In this document: positions 11,901 to 21,861 of the stretch, in pieces
Numbering within the stretch: the stretch's first letter is position 1
How the letters are laid out: the number at the start of each line of letters is the position of its first letter
Source: Gongronella butleri
Taxonomy: Eukaryota > Mucoromycota > Mucoromycetes > Mucorales > Cunninghamellaceae
NCBI GenBank assembly: GCA_025201375.1
Contig: JAIWZP010000023.1
Location: 310,001 to 374,000, forward strand
Direction: 5' to 3'
Length of the DNA: 64,000 nt
Program-made: the position numbers and the translations under genes
The notes under the pieces: generated by a model
What the model saw: only the letters and a program-made list of their open reading frames with translations
Databases searched by the model: none
Told to the model about the DNA's origin: nothing

Positions 11901-12754
11901 CCATTCTCCAGGTCCTCGTCCAGCGCGTCCATTTCGACCGTGCAACCGCAAACGTCTACAAATCAAACGCATTCATCGAATTCGACAAGGAAATCTACCT
12001 CGACCGCTATTGCGACGCCCATTTCGACAGCCTTGCGCCACGTCGCGAGAAGGTGGCCGCATGGCGCGCACGCCTCGCTCAGTGCGATCAGGCATTGCAC
12101 GACCTCACCGCCAACCCAGCTTACCCAATGCCTGTGCCAGACATGCTCGCTGCAACAGCCAACATTCTTCAAGAATACCAGGACTCGGACGAGCTTTCTC
12201 AGCAATACCAACAAGCAATGCAGCTGCTCGAGGACGAAATCGCGCAGACACGCGCTGTCATTGAAGGTAATTTATCTTTTATTTTCCCCTTTTGGCTCTT
12301 GTTTCTTACGCGCCGCCCCCCATTTTCTTTTACAATTGGCGAATTATCATGTTAGAAAACACGGCCGAGGCGAAGAAATTGAGACATTCCATCAACCATG
12401 AGTACGACGATATGACGGAAAATGCATATTTGCTGCACGCCGTGTTCATCCACCAGGGCCAGGCCAATTACGGCCATTATTGGGTCTACCTGCTGGACCA
12501 TCACGCAGACCAATGGTGGAAGTTCAATGATTCGGTGGTCACAAAGGTAAAGAGAGAGAGAAAAATGAGAAAATGGGCAAATTGACCTTTTTTGACACAT
12601 GATTTTTGCTCATCAGGTGCAAGAGTCTGAAATTTTCAAGGATACCACGGGCTCGACGGCCAACCCCTACTTTTTGGTCTACATCAAAAAGGACAAGCTG
12701 GCCCAATTGGTCGCGCCTGAGCACTCAAACCAGGACGTTGACATGACATTATAA
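8969..12754 (+). CDS. Ubp2/USP25-28-type ubiquitin C-terminal hydrolase
   Basis: Cysteine deubiquitinase resembling yeast Ubp2, which removes Lys63-linked ubiquitin in the Rsp5 pathway. Eight exons (8969-9666, 9757-10306, 10391-10517, 10626-10711, 10799-10940, 11013-12266, 12356-12546, 12617-12754) give 1,061 residues. The N-terminal half has a Cys/His-rich patch (CQGCHTWCF, CCGCDAH) and Ubp2-like helical sequence. The USP domain starts at about residue 465 with GLNNIGNTCYLNSLLQ, where C is the nucleophile, followed by YYFSLVPFRD as in Ubp2. The His box is NYGHYWVYLLD near residue 995. About 120 residues of Ser/Ala/Asp/Glu-rich low complexity (about 575-700) sit inside the catalytic domain before GKQQDVTECM. 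The C-terminus is NPYFLVYIKK. It follows CCT4 by 326 bp on the same strand. Catalytic Cys and His are intact. Confidence 0.93.
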
Positions 12755-12817
12755 TAAAAAGAGAGTGTTTTATTGAATTTTTTTTTTATTTGATGACCAT
12801 GAGGCATAACCATGTCG

Positions 12818-13078
12818 CTAAGCACACTTGCCCTTGGTGCATTTGAGGCCGGTGTCACATTTGATGTTGGGGTCGGTGCACGTTTCGTCCTTTTTCGCAA
12901 TTTTTTGGCACGTCGGTCTGTCAAAGCCCTTTTGAATAATGCACGCGCCTGCACCCGCGCAGCAGACCACTTGTTTGCACATTTCCGTGTGTTTTGCGCA
13001 TTGCTGCGCCGCGGCAGATGCGCATTGCAGCGCGGCGGCCACCGCCAACAAGAAAAACAGAGATTTTATGGGAGCCAT
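12818..13078 (-). CDS. Small secreted cysteine-rich protein
   Basis: Single-exon gene for 86 residues. A clear signal peptide (MAPIKSLFFLLAVAAALQCASA, written here only as start MAPIKSLFF and cleavage after about residue 22) is followed by a mature part of about 64 residues with 10 cysteines, including one CC pair. The even Cys count and CC pair suggest a disulphide-knotted extracellular protein, loosely like colipase/dickkopf-type folds; that likeness is weak. TATAAAAAG lies about 37 bp upstream of the ATG. Its 3' end faces Ubp2 with only 63 bp between the stops. It could be a cell-surface, defence or host-interaction protein; none of these is shown by the sequence. Confidence 0.7.
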   Translation of the reverse strand: MAPIKSLFFLLAVAAALQCASAAAQQCAKHTEMCKQVVCCAGAGACIIQKGFDRPTCQKIAKKDETCTDPNIKCDTGLKCTKGKCA

Positions 13079-13114
13079 AATGAGATGAAAAAAAAATGAG
13101 ACAAATCAAAACAG

Positions 13115-13123
13115 CTTTTTATA
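13115..13123 (-). promoter_or_regulatory. TATA box of the secreted Cys-rich gene
   Basis: TATAAAAAG on the minus strand, 37 bp upstream of the ATG at 13078. A strong TATA this close suggests a short 5' UTR and regulated expression. Confidence 0.45.
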
Positions 13124-13305
13124 ACTTTGCAGATGCAGAAAAACAAAGGGGTAATTCGTTCGCAAGGAGTAGAAAGGCATAAAATGGTAATTTAGCTCGC
13201 GTTTCGCTTTGCCATCAAGATGTGTCCCCGGATTTCAAGGTGTCTCCTCTTGCATTTGAAATGCAAGATTGGTCTTTATTTTCATCCATTCACGTGTCAC
13301 GTCTT

Positions 13306-14551
13306 CTAATGGTCATCTTCGTCCAATCCAGGGCATTCGGCTTCCAGAGCAGCTTGATCCTCGTACTGTGCCGCGCACCAGAAACAATACGCGTACTTTT
13401 CTCTCAAGTAGGCAACGAGCTTGTCCAATTGATCGTCCAGCTGTAATTAAAACCGAAAAAAAGGAGGCAGGGAGGTGAATTGAGCTTGATGAAGAAAAGT
13501 AAAAGCAGGAAAAAAAAATGACTTTGCCGGCAAAGCTTTGAGCGTGTTGACCTGGTCTGGTGGGTAAGAGGCGGGATTGTGCATGTCTGGTTGATCACCG
13601 TCCTTTTTTTCATCGTCGTCTTCGGCTTCTTTTGGCAATTCCGGCCATTCGTGCGTGGCATCGTCATTGTCCATGTCGCCCTGCGGCTTGGACGCATCAC
13701 CCTTGTTGTCGTCTTCAAAGCGTGGCAAGAGCACCCACAAAATATTATCGGTGATGTCATGGTCGGCATCAAATCGCTCAGCCAAGTGGACTGCGGCTGT
13801 CAATTGGCGCATGCGCTTGGCGTCTTTGGCCTTGGATGCCATTGCCAGTCGGAAATCCTCGGGCGCTTGGTCTAGCTTGCGCACCTTGGCCATGGCCGCG
13901 TCCTCCTCTTCCTGCAGCTTGCGCTTCATCAACGTGTCCATGCCAAGACCGCTGCGTCCTGGTAAAAAAAAAAAAAAAGGTAAAAAAAAAAGTAAAAAAA
14001 AAAATTAAAAATCGACGCGTCAGCGCGGTCATATCACGCGTTTTTATGTATCGCCGTGGCCCATGACTTCCTTTCCTTGGTAATTGAACTCGTTTGAAGG
14101 CAAGCTCGCCTTTTTCAAGCCAATTGGATGCGGATGATGGTCATTTGGTCCCCTTTTTTTCATGGTCAATGGTGCTGGTTACCTTGCTTCAGGTCGATGG
14201 CAATGGGGGTATCTACGCCTTGCTGAGATTTGCCAAGACCGGAGCCTTGTCTAAAAAGAAGAGATGTAAGCAATTGTCACTCCCAAACCGTAAAATGGTG
14301 CGATTTTCGTACTTGAAGCCCATTTTCATGAGCATTTTCATGCCCTTGTTGGACGATTCGATTTTGTTCTCGAGGCCCTTGTCGCGTGCTTCTTTTTCAA
14401 GCTCCTTGCGTGGCTTGACAACACCTTTTTTGGCCTGTTCACGCAAATACTCGCTCCGCCGCTGACTGTACGTCTTTTCGCGCTTTTTTTCGTATTGGTC
14501 GGCTTGCTCCAGGATCGCACTGGACATGTAGTCGTCGTCGTCGCTGCTCAT
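13306..14551 (-). CDS. GPATCH11 (CCDC75) homologue, G-patch protein
   Basis: G-patch proteins act as cofactors of DEAH helicases and GPATCH11 is linked to splicing; the role here is inferred from homology. Four exons (14551-14313, 14250-14183, 13958-13552, 13440-13306) give 282 residues. The N-terminus is acidic (MSSDDDDYMSS). The G-patch spans exons 1-3: MLMKMGFKQGSGLGKSQQG, then PIAIDLKQ, then GRSGLGMDTLMKRK. The C-terminus carries the family signature LVAYLREKYAYCFWCAAQYED with CPGLDEDDH, matching the zinc-like C-x2-C segment of GPATCH11. The intron between exons 2 and 3 is the longest (224 bp) and holds a coding-looking stretch (see findings). It is head-to-head with the GT62 gene, 244 bp apart. 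Confidence 0.9.
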
Positions 14552-14795
14552 GGTGCTAAAAAAGTGGGAGAAAGAGAGAGGCGGGCGCATGAATCGTCGC
14601 CTTTGTAGCCCAATTGGGCGATCAGAGCGGCGATTAAATTAAGATTTTCCGTACGAAAAAAAAAAGTCCAGCCCCCTCGACATGTCTTTTTTTTTTTTTT
14701 CTTCTTCTTTCTCTTTTTGTTGTACCTTATCGCCCCACACCCCACTTTTTTGTCCGTTTTATCCTTTTTTGTTGTATTTTTCCCCCTTTGCGGCT
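14552..14795. promoter_or_regulatory. Shared divergent promoter, GPATCH11 / GT62 genes
   Basis: A 244 bp gap between two start codons pointing away from each other. It contains CCCAATTGGGCG (about 14609-14620), a palindromic CCAATTGG, and long T runs. No TATA was seen on either side. Confidence 0.4.
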
Positions 14796-16178
14796 ATGGT
14801 GGACGACTCTGAAAAGAAAAGGATAGGCAGTGTTGGGCAGCCGTTTCGGCGCAAGAGGCTGCTTGGCCTTGTTTTAGGTGTCATTTTGGTGGTTGGGTGC
14901 TTGACGTGGCTGTTTGCGACGGAAGACTGTATCGATGAGCAGCAGATGCTTGACGCTGCTGTTGACTCCATGACGGACGGTGTGCACCTGCTGTCTCAGC
15001 AGCAACCGTCGGAGCACGTGCTGTTTCAAAACCTGAACGAGCCTGTTTCGCAAGAACAAGTGGTTGTTCTGTCTGTTTTGCCGCCGTGGGCGATTGGCGA
15101 CTCGCTGGATGCGTATTTTGCGTCGCTGAGTGAGCAGACGCACGCATTGACACGTGTGGCGCTGCTTGTGCTTAATCCTGCGAGCCCTGCGACCTCTCAC
15201 GCCGTGCGTAATGCCATCAATGCGGCGCACTTGCCTTTTCCCGTGCAGCTCTATACCAAAACCTTTGACCCCGCGCATTCGCGGTGGGTCCAGCAGCAGC
15301 CGCATCAAGACCAGCAGAGCGTGTACGAATTGGAGCCTTTGCGCCGCAGCACCATGGCTCGCGCGCGCAATTACTTGCTCCAGACCGCCCTTGATCCAAT
15401 GGACCAGTACGTTTTGTGGCTCGACCCCGTCGTCACCGATTACCCCGTCTCGTTCATCGATGACATGATCCGCATCATGGCCATTCCGCCCGCAAAGGCC
15501 ATCGCCACATCGACATCCCCGGAAAACGTGGAAAAAGCACATCCCCCCGAGAAAAACGCCAAAGACGACGCCAAGACCGAGAAAACTGACGACGACGACA
15601 AGCTGCCACCTTTGCCCCAGCAACTCGTCAGCCAGCCGCCAAAGACAATCGACATTCTCGCCCCAAACACCATGATCATCAAGGGTGACGCCGAATTGGG
15701 CTATGAACGCGGCAATTGGCAGGAGACTGAGACGTCAAAAGCATTGCAGGACACCGTCGCCGAAGACTTTGTGTTCATGGAAGGTAAAATGATTGGGCCG
15801 CTTTGCCAAGGATCGACGCTACACAAGCCAACAAAAAACGAAGAAAAGGAAAAAAAAAATCTCATTTCTCTTTTTTTTTTTTTGGAACCAGGATTCTGGG
15901 AATTTGACACGCACCGGTTCCTGATGATCGACATGGAGACGACATCGAGCCACAATGAGACCATGGTGCCATTGGATGGTGTGGGCGGCAGCTGTCTGTT
16001 TGTGCGCGCGGATGTGCATCGCGGTGGCATCAATTTCCCTCCATATGTATATAAACACCAATTGGACACGGAATCCTTTGCAAAGGCTGCCAGCGTTGAT
16101 GGCTATGGCATCTTTGGCTTACCAAATTACAAGGTGTACGCTGCGCCAGCGCCATTGGACACCGACATGCCCGAATGA
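14796..16178 (+). CDS. Anp1/Mnn9/Van1-family (GT62) Golgi mannosyltransferase-like protein
   Basis: Type II membrane protein of the fungal GT62 family, whose members extend the alpha-1,6-mannan backbone of N-glycans in the cis-Golgi. Two exons (14796-15783, 15892-16178; the 108 bp intron keeps frame); 424 residues. Cytoplasmic tail with RRKR, then one membrane segment at about residues 26-46 (LLGLVLGVILVVGCLTWLF). Family marks are SVLPPW, RARNYLLQTAL and VLWLDP, then C-terminal GVGGSCLFVRADVHRGGINFPPY, DGYGIFGLPNY and KVYA. The usual DxD/DVD metal motif after VLW is LDPVV here, so the second Asp is missing. A Lys/Asp/Glu-rich insert of about 35 residues (about 245-280) follows. The protein is either a diverged enzyme or a non-catalytic complex partner. 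Confidence 0.85.
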   Translation: MVDDSEKKRIGSVGQPFRRKRLLGLVLGVILVVGCLTWLFATEDCIDEQQMLDAAVDSMTDGVHLLSQQQPSEHVLFQNLNEPVSQEQVVVLSVLPPWAIGDSLDAYFASLSEQTHALTRVALLVLNPASPATSHAVRNAINAAHLPFPVQLYTKTFDPAHSRWVQQQPHQDQQSVYELEPLRRSTMARARNYLLQTALDPMDQYVLWLDPVVTDYPVSFIDDMIRIMAIPPAKAIATSTSPENVEKAHPPEKNAKDDAKTEKTDDDDKLPPLPQQLVSQPPKTIDILAPNTMIIKGDAELGYERGNWQETETSKALQDTVAEDFVFMEGKMIGPLCQGSTLHKPTKNEEKEKKNLISLFFFLEPGFWEFDTHRFLMIDMETTSSHNETMVPLDGVGGSCLFVRADVHRGGINFPPYVYKHQLDTESFAKAASVDGYGIFGLPNYKVYAAPAPLDTDMPE

Positions 16179-16361
16179 AAGCCTCCATTTTCCCTTTTTC
16201 TCCCCGCTCCTTGGCTCCTCCCACATTTTTTTTTCTTTCCTTCATTCACTTTTCAAAGCCCGCCGTGCTCCAATAAAATCCCAAGGGCTCGACCTTTCTT
16301 TTGCATCTCTTTTTTTTTCTTTTCTATTGTCCCTAGATTACTTAGTTATTTATTTTTTGAA

Positions 16362-16967
16362 ATGGTGCAAGAGACAGCCATTATTGTGCGTCAGGCAACC
16401 CAAGAGGATTTGGCCATTGTTCATGAAATTGAAAAGGTCGTGAATGCCGCTTATCGCAAAGAAGGTAACCCGTTGTTTTTGTTGACAAGGCAAAAAGCTG
16501 TCATTTTCTCACCTTTTTTTTTTTTATGCTTAGGCGGCTGGACAGGCGAGAGCCATTTGGTGACGGGTCTGCGCATGAATGCCGACGATCTCAGCAAAGC
16601 GATCCTGGACACATCAGATCCATTGTATCTTGCCATTGACACCGTACAGGGCCGCGTGGTCGGCACCGTGCAAATGCGTCATGACCCCGAGGCTCCTGGC
16701 GAGGCCGAGGTCGGCTTGCTCTCTGTGGATCATGCATACCAATCCAAGGGCGTCGGTGGCAAGCTCGTGCGCATGTGCATGGACGAGATGCGCCGCCTCG
16801 GCAACAAAAAGGCCGTCATGCACGTTCTCGAGGTCCGTGAAGAGCTGCTCGCATGGTACGAGAAGAAACTCGGCTTCCAGCGCACCGGCGAGCTCTTCCC
16901 GTTCCCAATGCCCGAATTGCTCATCGACAAGAACATCAATTTCATCGTCCTCAAAAAGGACCTCTAA
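16362..16967 (+). CDS. GNAT-family N-acetyltransferase, copy 1
   Basis: GCN5-related acetyltransferase, transferring acetyl from acetyl-CoA to an amine; the substrate is unknown. Two exons (16362-16464, 16534-16967); 178 residues. The fold marks are IIVRQATQEDLAIVHEIEKV at the start, YLAIDTVQGRVVGTVQ on the central strands, then LLSVDHAYQSKGVGGKLVRM, which contains the acetyl-CoA-binding Q/R-x-x-G-x-G/A turn. ELLAWYEKKLGFQRTGE is the usual C-terminal GNAT helix-strand. A near-identical gene with the same intron lies 2.77 kb downstream. A degenerate CAATAAAAT stands where copy 2 has a TATA box. AATAAA-type signals follow the stop. Confidence 0.9.
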   Translation: MVQETAIIVRQATQEDLAIVHEIEKVVNAAYRKEGNPLFLLTRQKAVIFSPFFFLCLGGWTGESHLVTGLRMNADDLSKAILDTSDPLYLAIDTVQGRVVGTVQMRHDPEAPGEAEVGLLSVDHAYQSKGVGGKLVRMCMDEMRRLGNKKAVMHVLEVREELLAWYEKKLGFQRTGELFPFPMPELLIDKNINFIVLKKDL

Positions 16968-17039
16968 AATAAAATATCCCCCCCCTTTTCTTTTTTTACA
17001 ATAAATGAATGATACATTTTTGACTTTTTGCTCTTTCTT

Positions 17040-18290
17040 TTTCTGTGTCCTCCCCCAACTTTACGCCGGAGAACCGGAAAGGATGGCCGCCAATGGTAAA
17101 GCTCGGTTCCCTATTTGGGCAAGAATCTCGTACAAATGTGGACAAAAACGATCTTGACTCATCGTCGCGGCGATCCGGGCTTACTTCCATGGCATTCTAA
17201 TGGTTTCCTCTTTTCTTTTCAAGGGTTGGGTAGTCAAGGTAGCGTGCATGGGTAAATGACTCATGGGCCGATTTCGCTGATGTAGCATAAAATCCTCCAA
17301 TTTTTGATTTTTGCAAATGAAATGCACGTTGGCGCAGCAAGGTTAATCACCCCTGTCACGAAATATTTATGCACGACACTGTGGATCACAACAATTGGGT
17401 CGCGCCATCGGGCATAACGCCGGCTGTGCGTCTTTATTTCATTTTTTCAGTCTTTGGCCTTTTTTGGTGCGCGGCGCACGCCAACTCGACCATGGCGCCA
17501 TGTTCAACAGACAAACCCACGCATTCTCGTTCCAACGAGCCAACTCTTGAGGTGCTGTGATCACTGGACGCTGCGAAATCACCATTTTCGTCAATCAAGG
17601 ATTTGCCGAGGGGTGCAGTCGACAATTTTCAACCCATGAAATTCAGGACCTCGGATTACCACGCCATTCACACACTTGGTGAACACGCAGCGTTCACAGA
17701 TTGAAAGGAAAGAAAAATTAGGGGTCCATTGACAGGTTTTGCAGATAAATGCAAAATGGCTTTTTTTTTCGCCCCAAAGCAAAGCCAACGAGGAATGGCT
17801 GCAGCGCCATGAACGATGCATCATCAGAAAGGGCATGACTTGAAGTGTGTGTAAGTACTGATGATCTCTGAAAAGAGTTAATTTTGGCATTTTTGACACG
17901 GTTTCAAATCTCATAGCATTTTTCGACGCGTGATAAACCGAGTCAAACTTCAAGTTTTACGCGCCGATTTCTAATCAAATTCATGCACCTGTCGTTTCTC
18001 TTGCTAGTGGACGCGCCAGCGTGGTTCTTTGGACACGGTTTTCCTATGCAATTCGCGTTTGAAATTTAAATCAAAATCACTCATTGCTCGCGACTCAATA
18101 GATGGATTGCTCTCTTTTTTGGCATGTTTCCTGGTTTCTCCACGCGATTCATCTTGTGAGCAAGTTTGAGATCATTTGCGAGATCTCATTTTCGATGTTT
18201 CGATTTGATGGCTCGCCATGGCTAAATTTTGATTTGCTGGGGTGCGTCCCATGATTTATGACCACGGCAAATTGTATTCCAATATGACTT
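17040..18290 (+). repeat. Dispersed repeat family R2, copy 1 (3' flank of GNAT copy 1)
   Basis: Non-coding stretch matching 19,800-21,085, 56,950-57,480 and, inverted, 42,820-43,560. Landmarks are GGGGTGCAGTCGACAATTTT at about 17611, TTGACACGGTTT at about 17895, TTTTTCGACGCGTGA near 17921, and GGCTCGCCATGGCTAAATTT at about 18211. No ORF is kept between copies. Confidence 0.75.
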
Positions 18291-18723
18291 TGAGGCCTGT
18301 CCTTTCTCCCTGGAGTGCTTCGGAAGCTGCTGGCAGTGGCATTCGCCAGAAAATAATAAGGGTGTTTCTTTTTTCTACTTTTTTGCGTTTTTAATCGTCT
18401 TGGTTTCTCTGTTTTCCGAATAATAGTACTTGTTTTGTTCATCCTTTGATGACGCAGTTCAAATGAACCCAGTAGCATCGCGTGGCGGTCGTATGTTCCT
18501 GATTTAGCCAATGAATCATTGATTTTACTACATCTTTTGCGCGCGCGCATTTTTGCATGAATCCTTGCGATCATTGGCACGTCTGAACTCATCTTCCTTT
18601 TCATTACAGCCACGAACAGCGTGCACCTACGATTTGGCGTGTAAAATTCAGCTGGAATTAGCAAAAAAAAAAAAAAAAAAAAAAGAAAAAAGGAAAAAAA
18701 TATGCGCCACGCGTCATGCACTC

Positions 18724-18990
18724 AGATCAGACTTGCACAGAAGGGCATGTGCCATGCTGTTTGACAAGGAGGCGCAAGGCCTGTTCACTTGCACAGCGGC
18801 CAAGAGCGACTGCGGCAAGCTCGTGTGCATGTTCAAAGGGGAGATTCAACAAAAGTGCCGTACAAATATGCGCTTGAGGCACGCAGCGAGTCGCTCGTCC
18901 ACCACAAGAAGAAATCCGGCTTCCAGCACACAAACGGGTTCTTGCTCTTCCCCAAGCTCAAATTGCCCATCGCAAAACCATGAATTTCAC
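18724..18990 (+). pseudogene. Decayed third GNAT acetyltransferase copy (5'-truncated)
   Basis: About 265 bp match the second exon of the flanking GNAT genes. GGCAAGCTCGTGTGCATGTT aligns to the acetyl-CoA turn segment, and GAAATCCGGCTTCCAGCACA to the WYEKKLGFQRT segment. The end reads SGFQHTNGFLLFPK against LGFQRTGGFLPFPK of copy 2. The first exon and most of exon 2 are missing, and indels break the frame before a TGA at about 18982. It lies directly upstream of copy 2's promoter, as expected of a remnant of repeated unequal exchange. Confidence 0.7.
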
Positions 18991-19061
18991 AGTCCTCCTC
19001 CGTCCCCTCCCTTTTTTTTTCTTTTTTCTTTGGTTCAACATTGCAAACCCCGCCGTGCGCC

Positions 19062-19069
19062 TATAAAAA
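19062..19069 (+). promoter_or_regulatory. TATA box of GNAT copy 2
   Basis: TATAAAAA, 66 bp before the ATG, in an otherwise shared promoter block. At the same place copy 1 reads CAATAAAAT (about 16271). Confidence 0.5.
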
Positions 19070-19134
19070 CTTCAGGGCTCGACCTTTTTGGCATCTCTTT
19101 CTTTTTCCATTGTTCCGACACAAATATTTTTGAA

Positions 19135-19745
19135 ATGGTGCAAGAATCGTCCATCATAGTGCGCCAGGCAACCCCTGAGGATTTGGTAATTGCCCATGAG
19201 ATTGAAAAGGTCATTAATGAAGCCTATTGCAAAGAAGGTAGGTGAACTTTTGGGGGAGGGTTTTTTGATAAAGGGGGAAAAGAGGTGACATTTCTCATCT
19301 TTTCTACGTAGGTGGGTGGACGGGCGAGCATCAATTCGTGACGGGTCTGCGCATGAATGCCGAGGAGCTCAGCAAGACAATTTTGGACACGTCACAGCCA
19401 CTGTATCTTGCCATTGACACTGTGCAGGGCCGCGTGGTCGGCACTGTGCAATTGAGTCACGAACGCGTGCCCCCTGGCGAGGCCGAGGTCCGATTGCTCT
19501 CTGTGGATCATGCATACCAGTCCAAAGGTATCGGTGGTAAGCTCGTGCGCATGTGCATGGACGAGATGCGCCGCCACGGAAACAGAACGGCCGTCATGCA
19601 CCTCTTTGAGGGTCGTGACGAGCTGCTCGCCTGGTATGAGAAGAAACTTGGCTTCCAGCGCACCGGCGGGTTCTTGCCGTTCCCCAAGCCCGAAATTCTT
19701 ATCGACAAGTCAAGCAAATTCATCGCTCTTAAAAAGGACCTCTAA
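19135..19745 (+). CDS. GNAT-family N-acetyltransferase, copy 2
   Basis: Tandem paralogue of the gene at 16362, with identical exon lengths (19135-19237, 19312-19745) and 178 residues. It keeps IVRQATPEDL, the central GRVVGTVQLSH, the acetyl-CoA turn HAYQSKGIGGKLVRM and the AWYEKKLGFQRTGG end. About 30 scattered substitutions from copy 1 (for example GEHQF for GESHL, LSHERVPP for MRHDPEAP) and no frame breaks suggest both copies are kept under selection. The intron differs much more than the exons. A good TATA box lies upstream, which copy 1 lacks, so the two may be expressed differently. Confidence 0.9.
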
Positions 19746-19799
19746 ACTATTCCCCCCCCTTTTTTTTACATTAAATGATACAAGCTTTTTGCATTTTTG

Positions 19800-21085
19800 C
19801 TCGTTTTTTTTTCCTCGGCCCTGTACGCCCGGACATCCGGAATGGACGACCGCCAATGATTTATTTGCGGTCCGCCGAGGTGCAATATTTTGAGACAAAA
19901 AAGGACAATTTGCCCTCTTGACTCATCGTGAGCGGCGATCCGGCCATGCTTCCATGACATTCCTATGATCTCTTCTCTATTTTTTTGATGATTACATGGC
20001 TGGGTAGGCACCGGCAGCATGCAAGGGGCTATGGCTCATGGGCTGGTTTCGAAAGTGTAGCATAAAGTCCTCCATTTTTGATATTTTGACATAAAGCGTG
20101 TGTTGGCGCAGCAGGCTGAGCGCCCTTGTCACGAAATGTTTACGCGCGTCATGTGTGGATCACAATAAATGGGCCGCGTTCTCGGGCAAAAGGTTGATTG
20201 TGTGTCTTTGTTTCATTTTTTTATTTTTGCCTTTTTCGGCGTAAAGTGTTCGTCAGCTCGACCGCAGTCTCGTGTTGAGAAGGCGATTCTACGCTTTCTC
20301 ATGCAAATGAGCCCACCCATGGGACGCTGCGGCCAATAGATGTCGCGCAATCACCATTTTCGAAAATCGAGTATCATATTTTCCAAGGGGTGCAGTCGAC
20401 AATTTTCAAACCATGAATTTTAGGTCCGTGGATCACCACGCCATTCACATCCTTGGTAAAGAGACCTTCGGTTCACTGGCGGAAATGAAAGAAATACCAG
20501 GGGTGCATTGACAGGTTTCGGCGTAAAATGCGTTTTAGGTGTATTTTTCAGCTCAAGGCCATCTCAGCGAAAAGTACCTGAATCTTCAAAAACAAATGCC
20601 ATTAGAATGAATATGGCTCGCTGCGTACGTGGACGTTGGTGATCGTTCAAAAAAGTGATTTCTTTGGCATTTTGACGCGGTTTTAACATCATAGTCATTT
20701 TCGACGCATGAAAAACCGCGTCAAACATGGACTTTCGCGCGTCTGTTACTCATCATATCCATGCTCCTGGATAATCTCTTGCTAGGGGATGTGTCGGAAT
20801 GGCTCTATTGGCTCTTCTTTCCCGTGCAATTTGCGTTTGAAGTTTACATCAAAATTGCCCATTGCTCCTGATTCCACAGATGGCTTGCCCTCTTTTTTCG
20901 CATTTCTGTTGGTTTCAACTTGTCGTTCTTCTTGTCTGCAAGTTTGGTGTCATTCGTAAGACTTCAATTTCAACTTTTTGTTTTGGGGGCTCGCCATGGC
21001 TAAATTTTGATTTGCTGGTGACGTGCCCCTATGAGTTGTGACCGTGGCAAGACGAGTCCCAAACGCGTTTCCTAGCCGTTATGTC
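19800..21085 (+). repeat. Dispersed repeat family R2, copy 2 (3' flank of GNAT copy 2)
   Basis: Matches copy 1 through its whole length in the same order. Landmarks include GGGGTGCAGTCGACAATTTT at about 20388, TTGACGCGG near 20688, and GGCTCGCCATGGCTAAATTT at about 20990. Together with the gene this defines a duplicated unit of about 2.8 kb. Confidence 0.75.
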
Positions 21086-21861
21086 CACGTTGGGACGCGG
21101 TTCGGGGCTTCAAAAGTACCCTGGTGACGAATCATAAGGTGATGTGCGAATAAATCGATCGACTGGTAACCTTCTCCTGAGAGACTTGTTTGAGCGATCT
21201 GAAACACTGGTCAAACGTCCACGTGTACAAAACGGGCCCATTGATCCAAGTCTGACCGAAATTGGAGTGCTGCGACGCGAGCAATCTCGTTTTGGCGCAA
21301 TTAGGAACGATTTGCATAGTACGACACGCTCGGAATTCGACATTTATTGGTTTGAATGCTGCATGGTAGCGTTGCGTCATCTGATACGAACCGCCGACGC
21401 GCCCAAAAATCCGATGCCCATTGTAAACATGTGTCGCAATTTTCAAAATCGTGCATTTGCACCAGTCTTTCATAATACAACCACACGACCAGGAGGCTGG
21501 CTCACTACATTTTCTAGCACTGGTCGTTTCGACTCATGCAATTGATTCTATCAATCACATCTGACACGTCAATGCACGCGTCAAAGGCCAGAGTTACGCC
21601 TTTTTTTCTTTTGGCAACAAAACAAGTCCAAATAAGCTGGACCTCGATGTCATCCCACCATGAATGGGCGTTGGAAATGCCATCACTCTTCTTGTCCATG
21701 CCAGTGTGGGCCGTTGGGGCCCAGGGAAGGGGGCACTGTCAGCAACAAAACCTAAACTTTTTTATTTTTGTGGAAATCTGTATGAACAAAGGGAGAGAAA
21801 GGGTAGAATTGAAAAAAGGGGGGAACTAAACTAAAAAGGTACATGCAAAACATCTACACAA
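21086..21861. other. Intergenic, no gene recognised
   Basis: A 133-codon open frame at 21144-21545 (+) overlaps another on the minus strand. Neither has a recognisable family, splice partners or clear coding character. The last 100 bp are the 3' flank of CCT5. Confidence 0.4.

Noticed and set aside
14044..14151. Internal GPATCH11 exon PIGLKKASLPSNEF
   Set aside because: No acceptor gives the right frame, whereas skipping it rejoins a perfect G-patch (DLKQ-GRSGLG).
21144..21545. 133-codon plus-strand frame
   Set aside because: No family, no splice partners, and an equally long frame on the other strand overlaps it.
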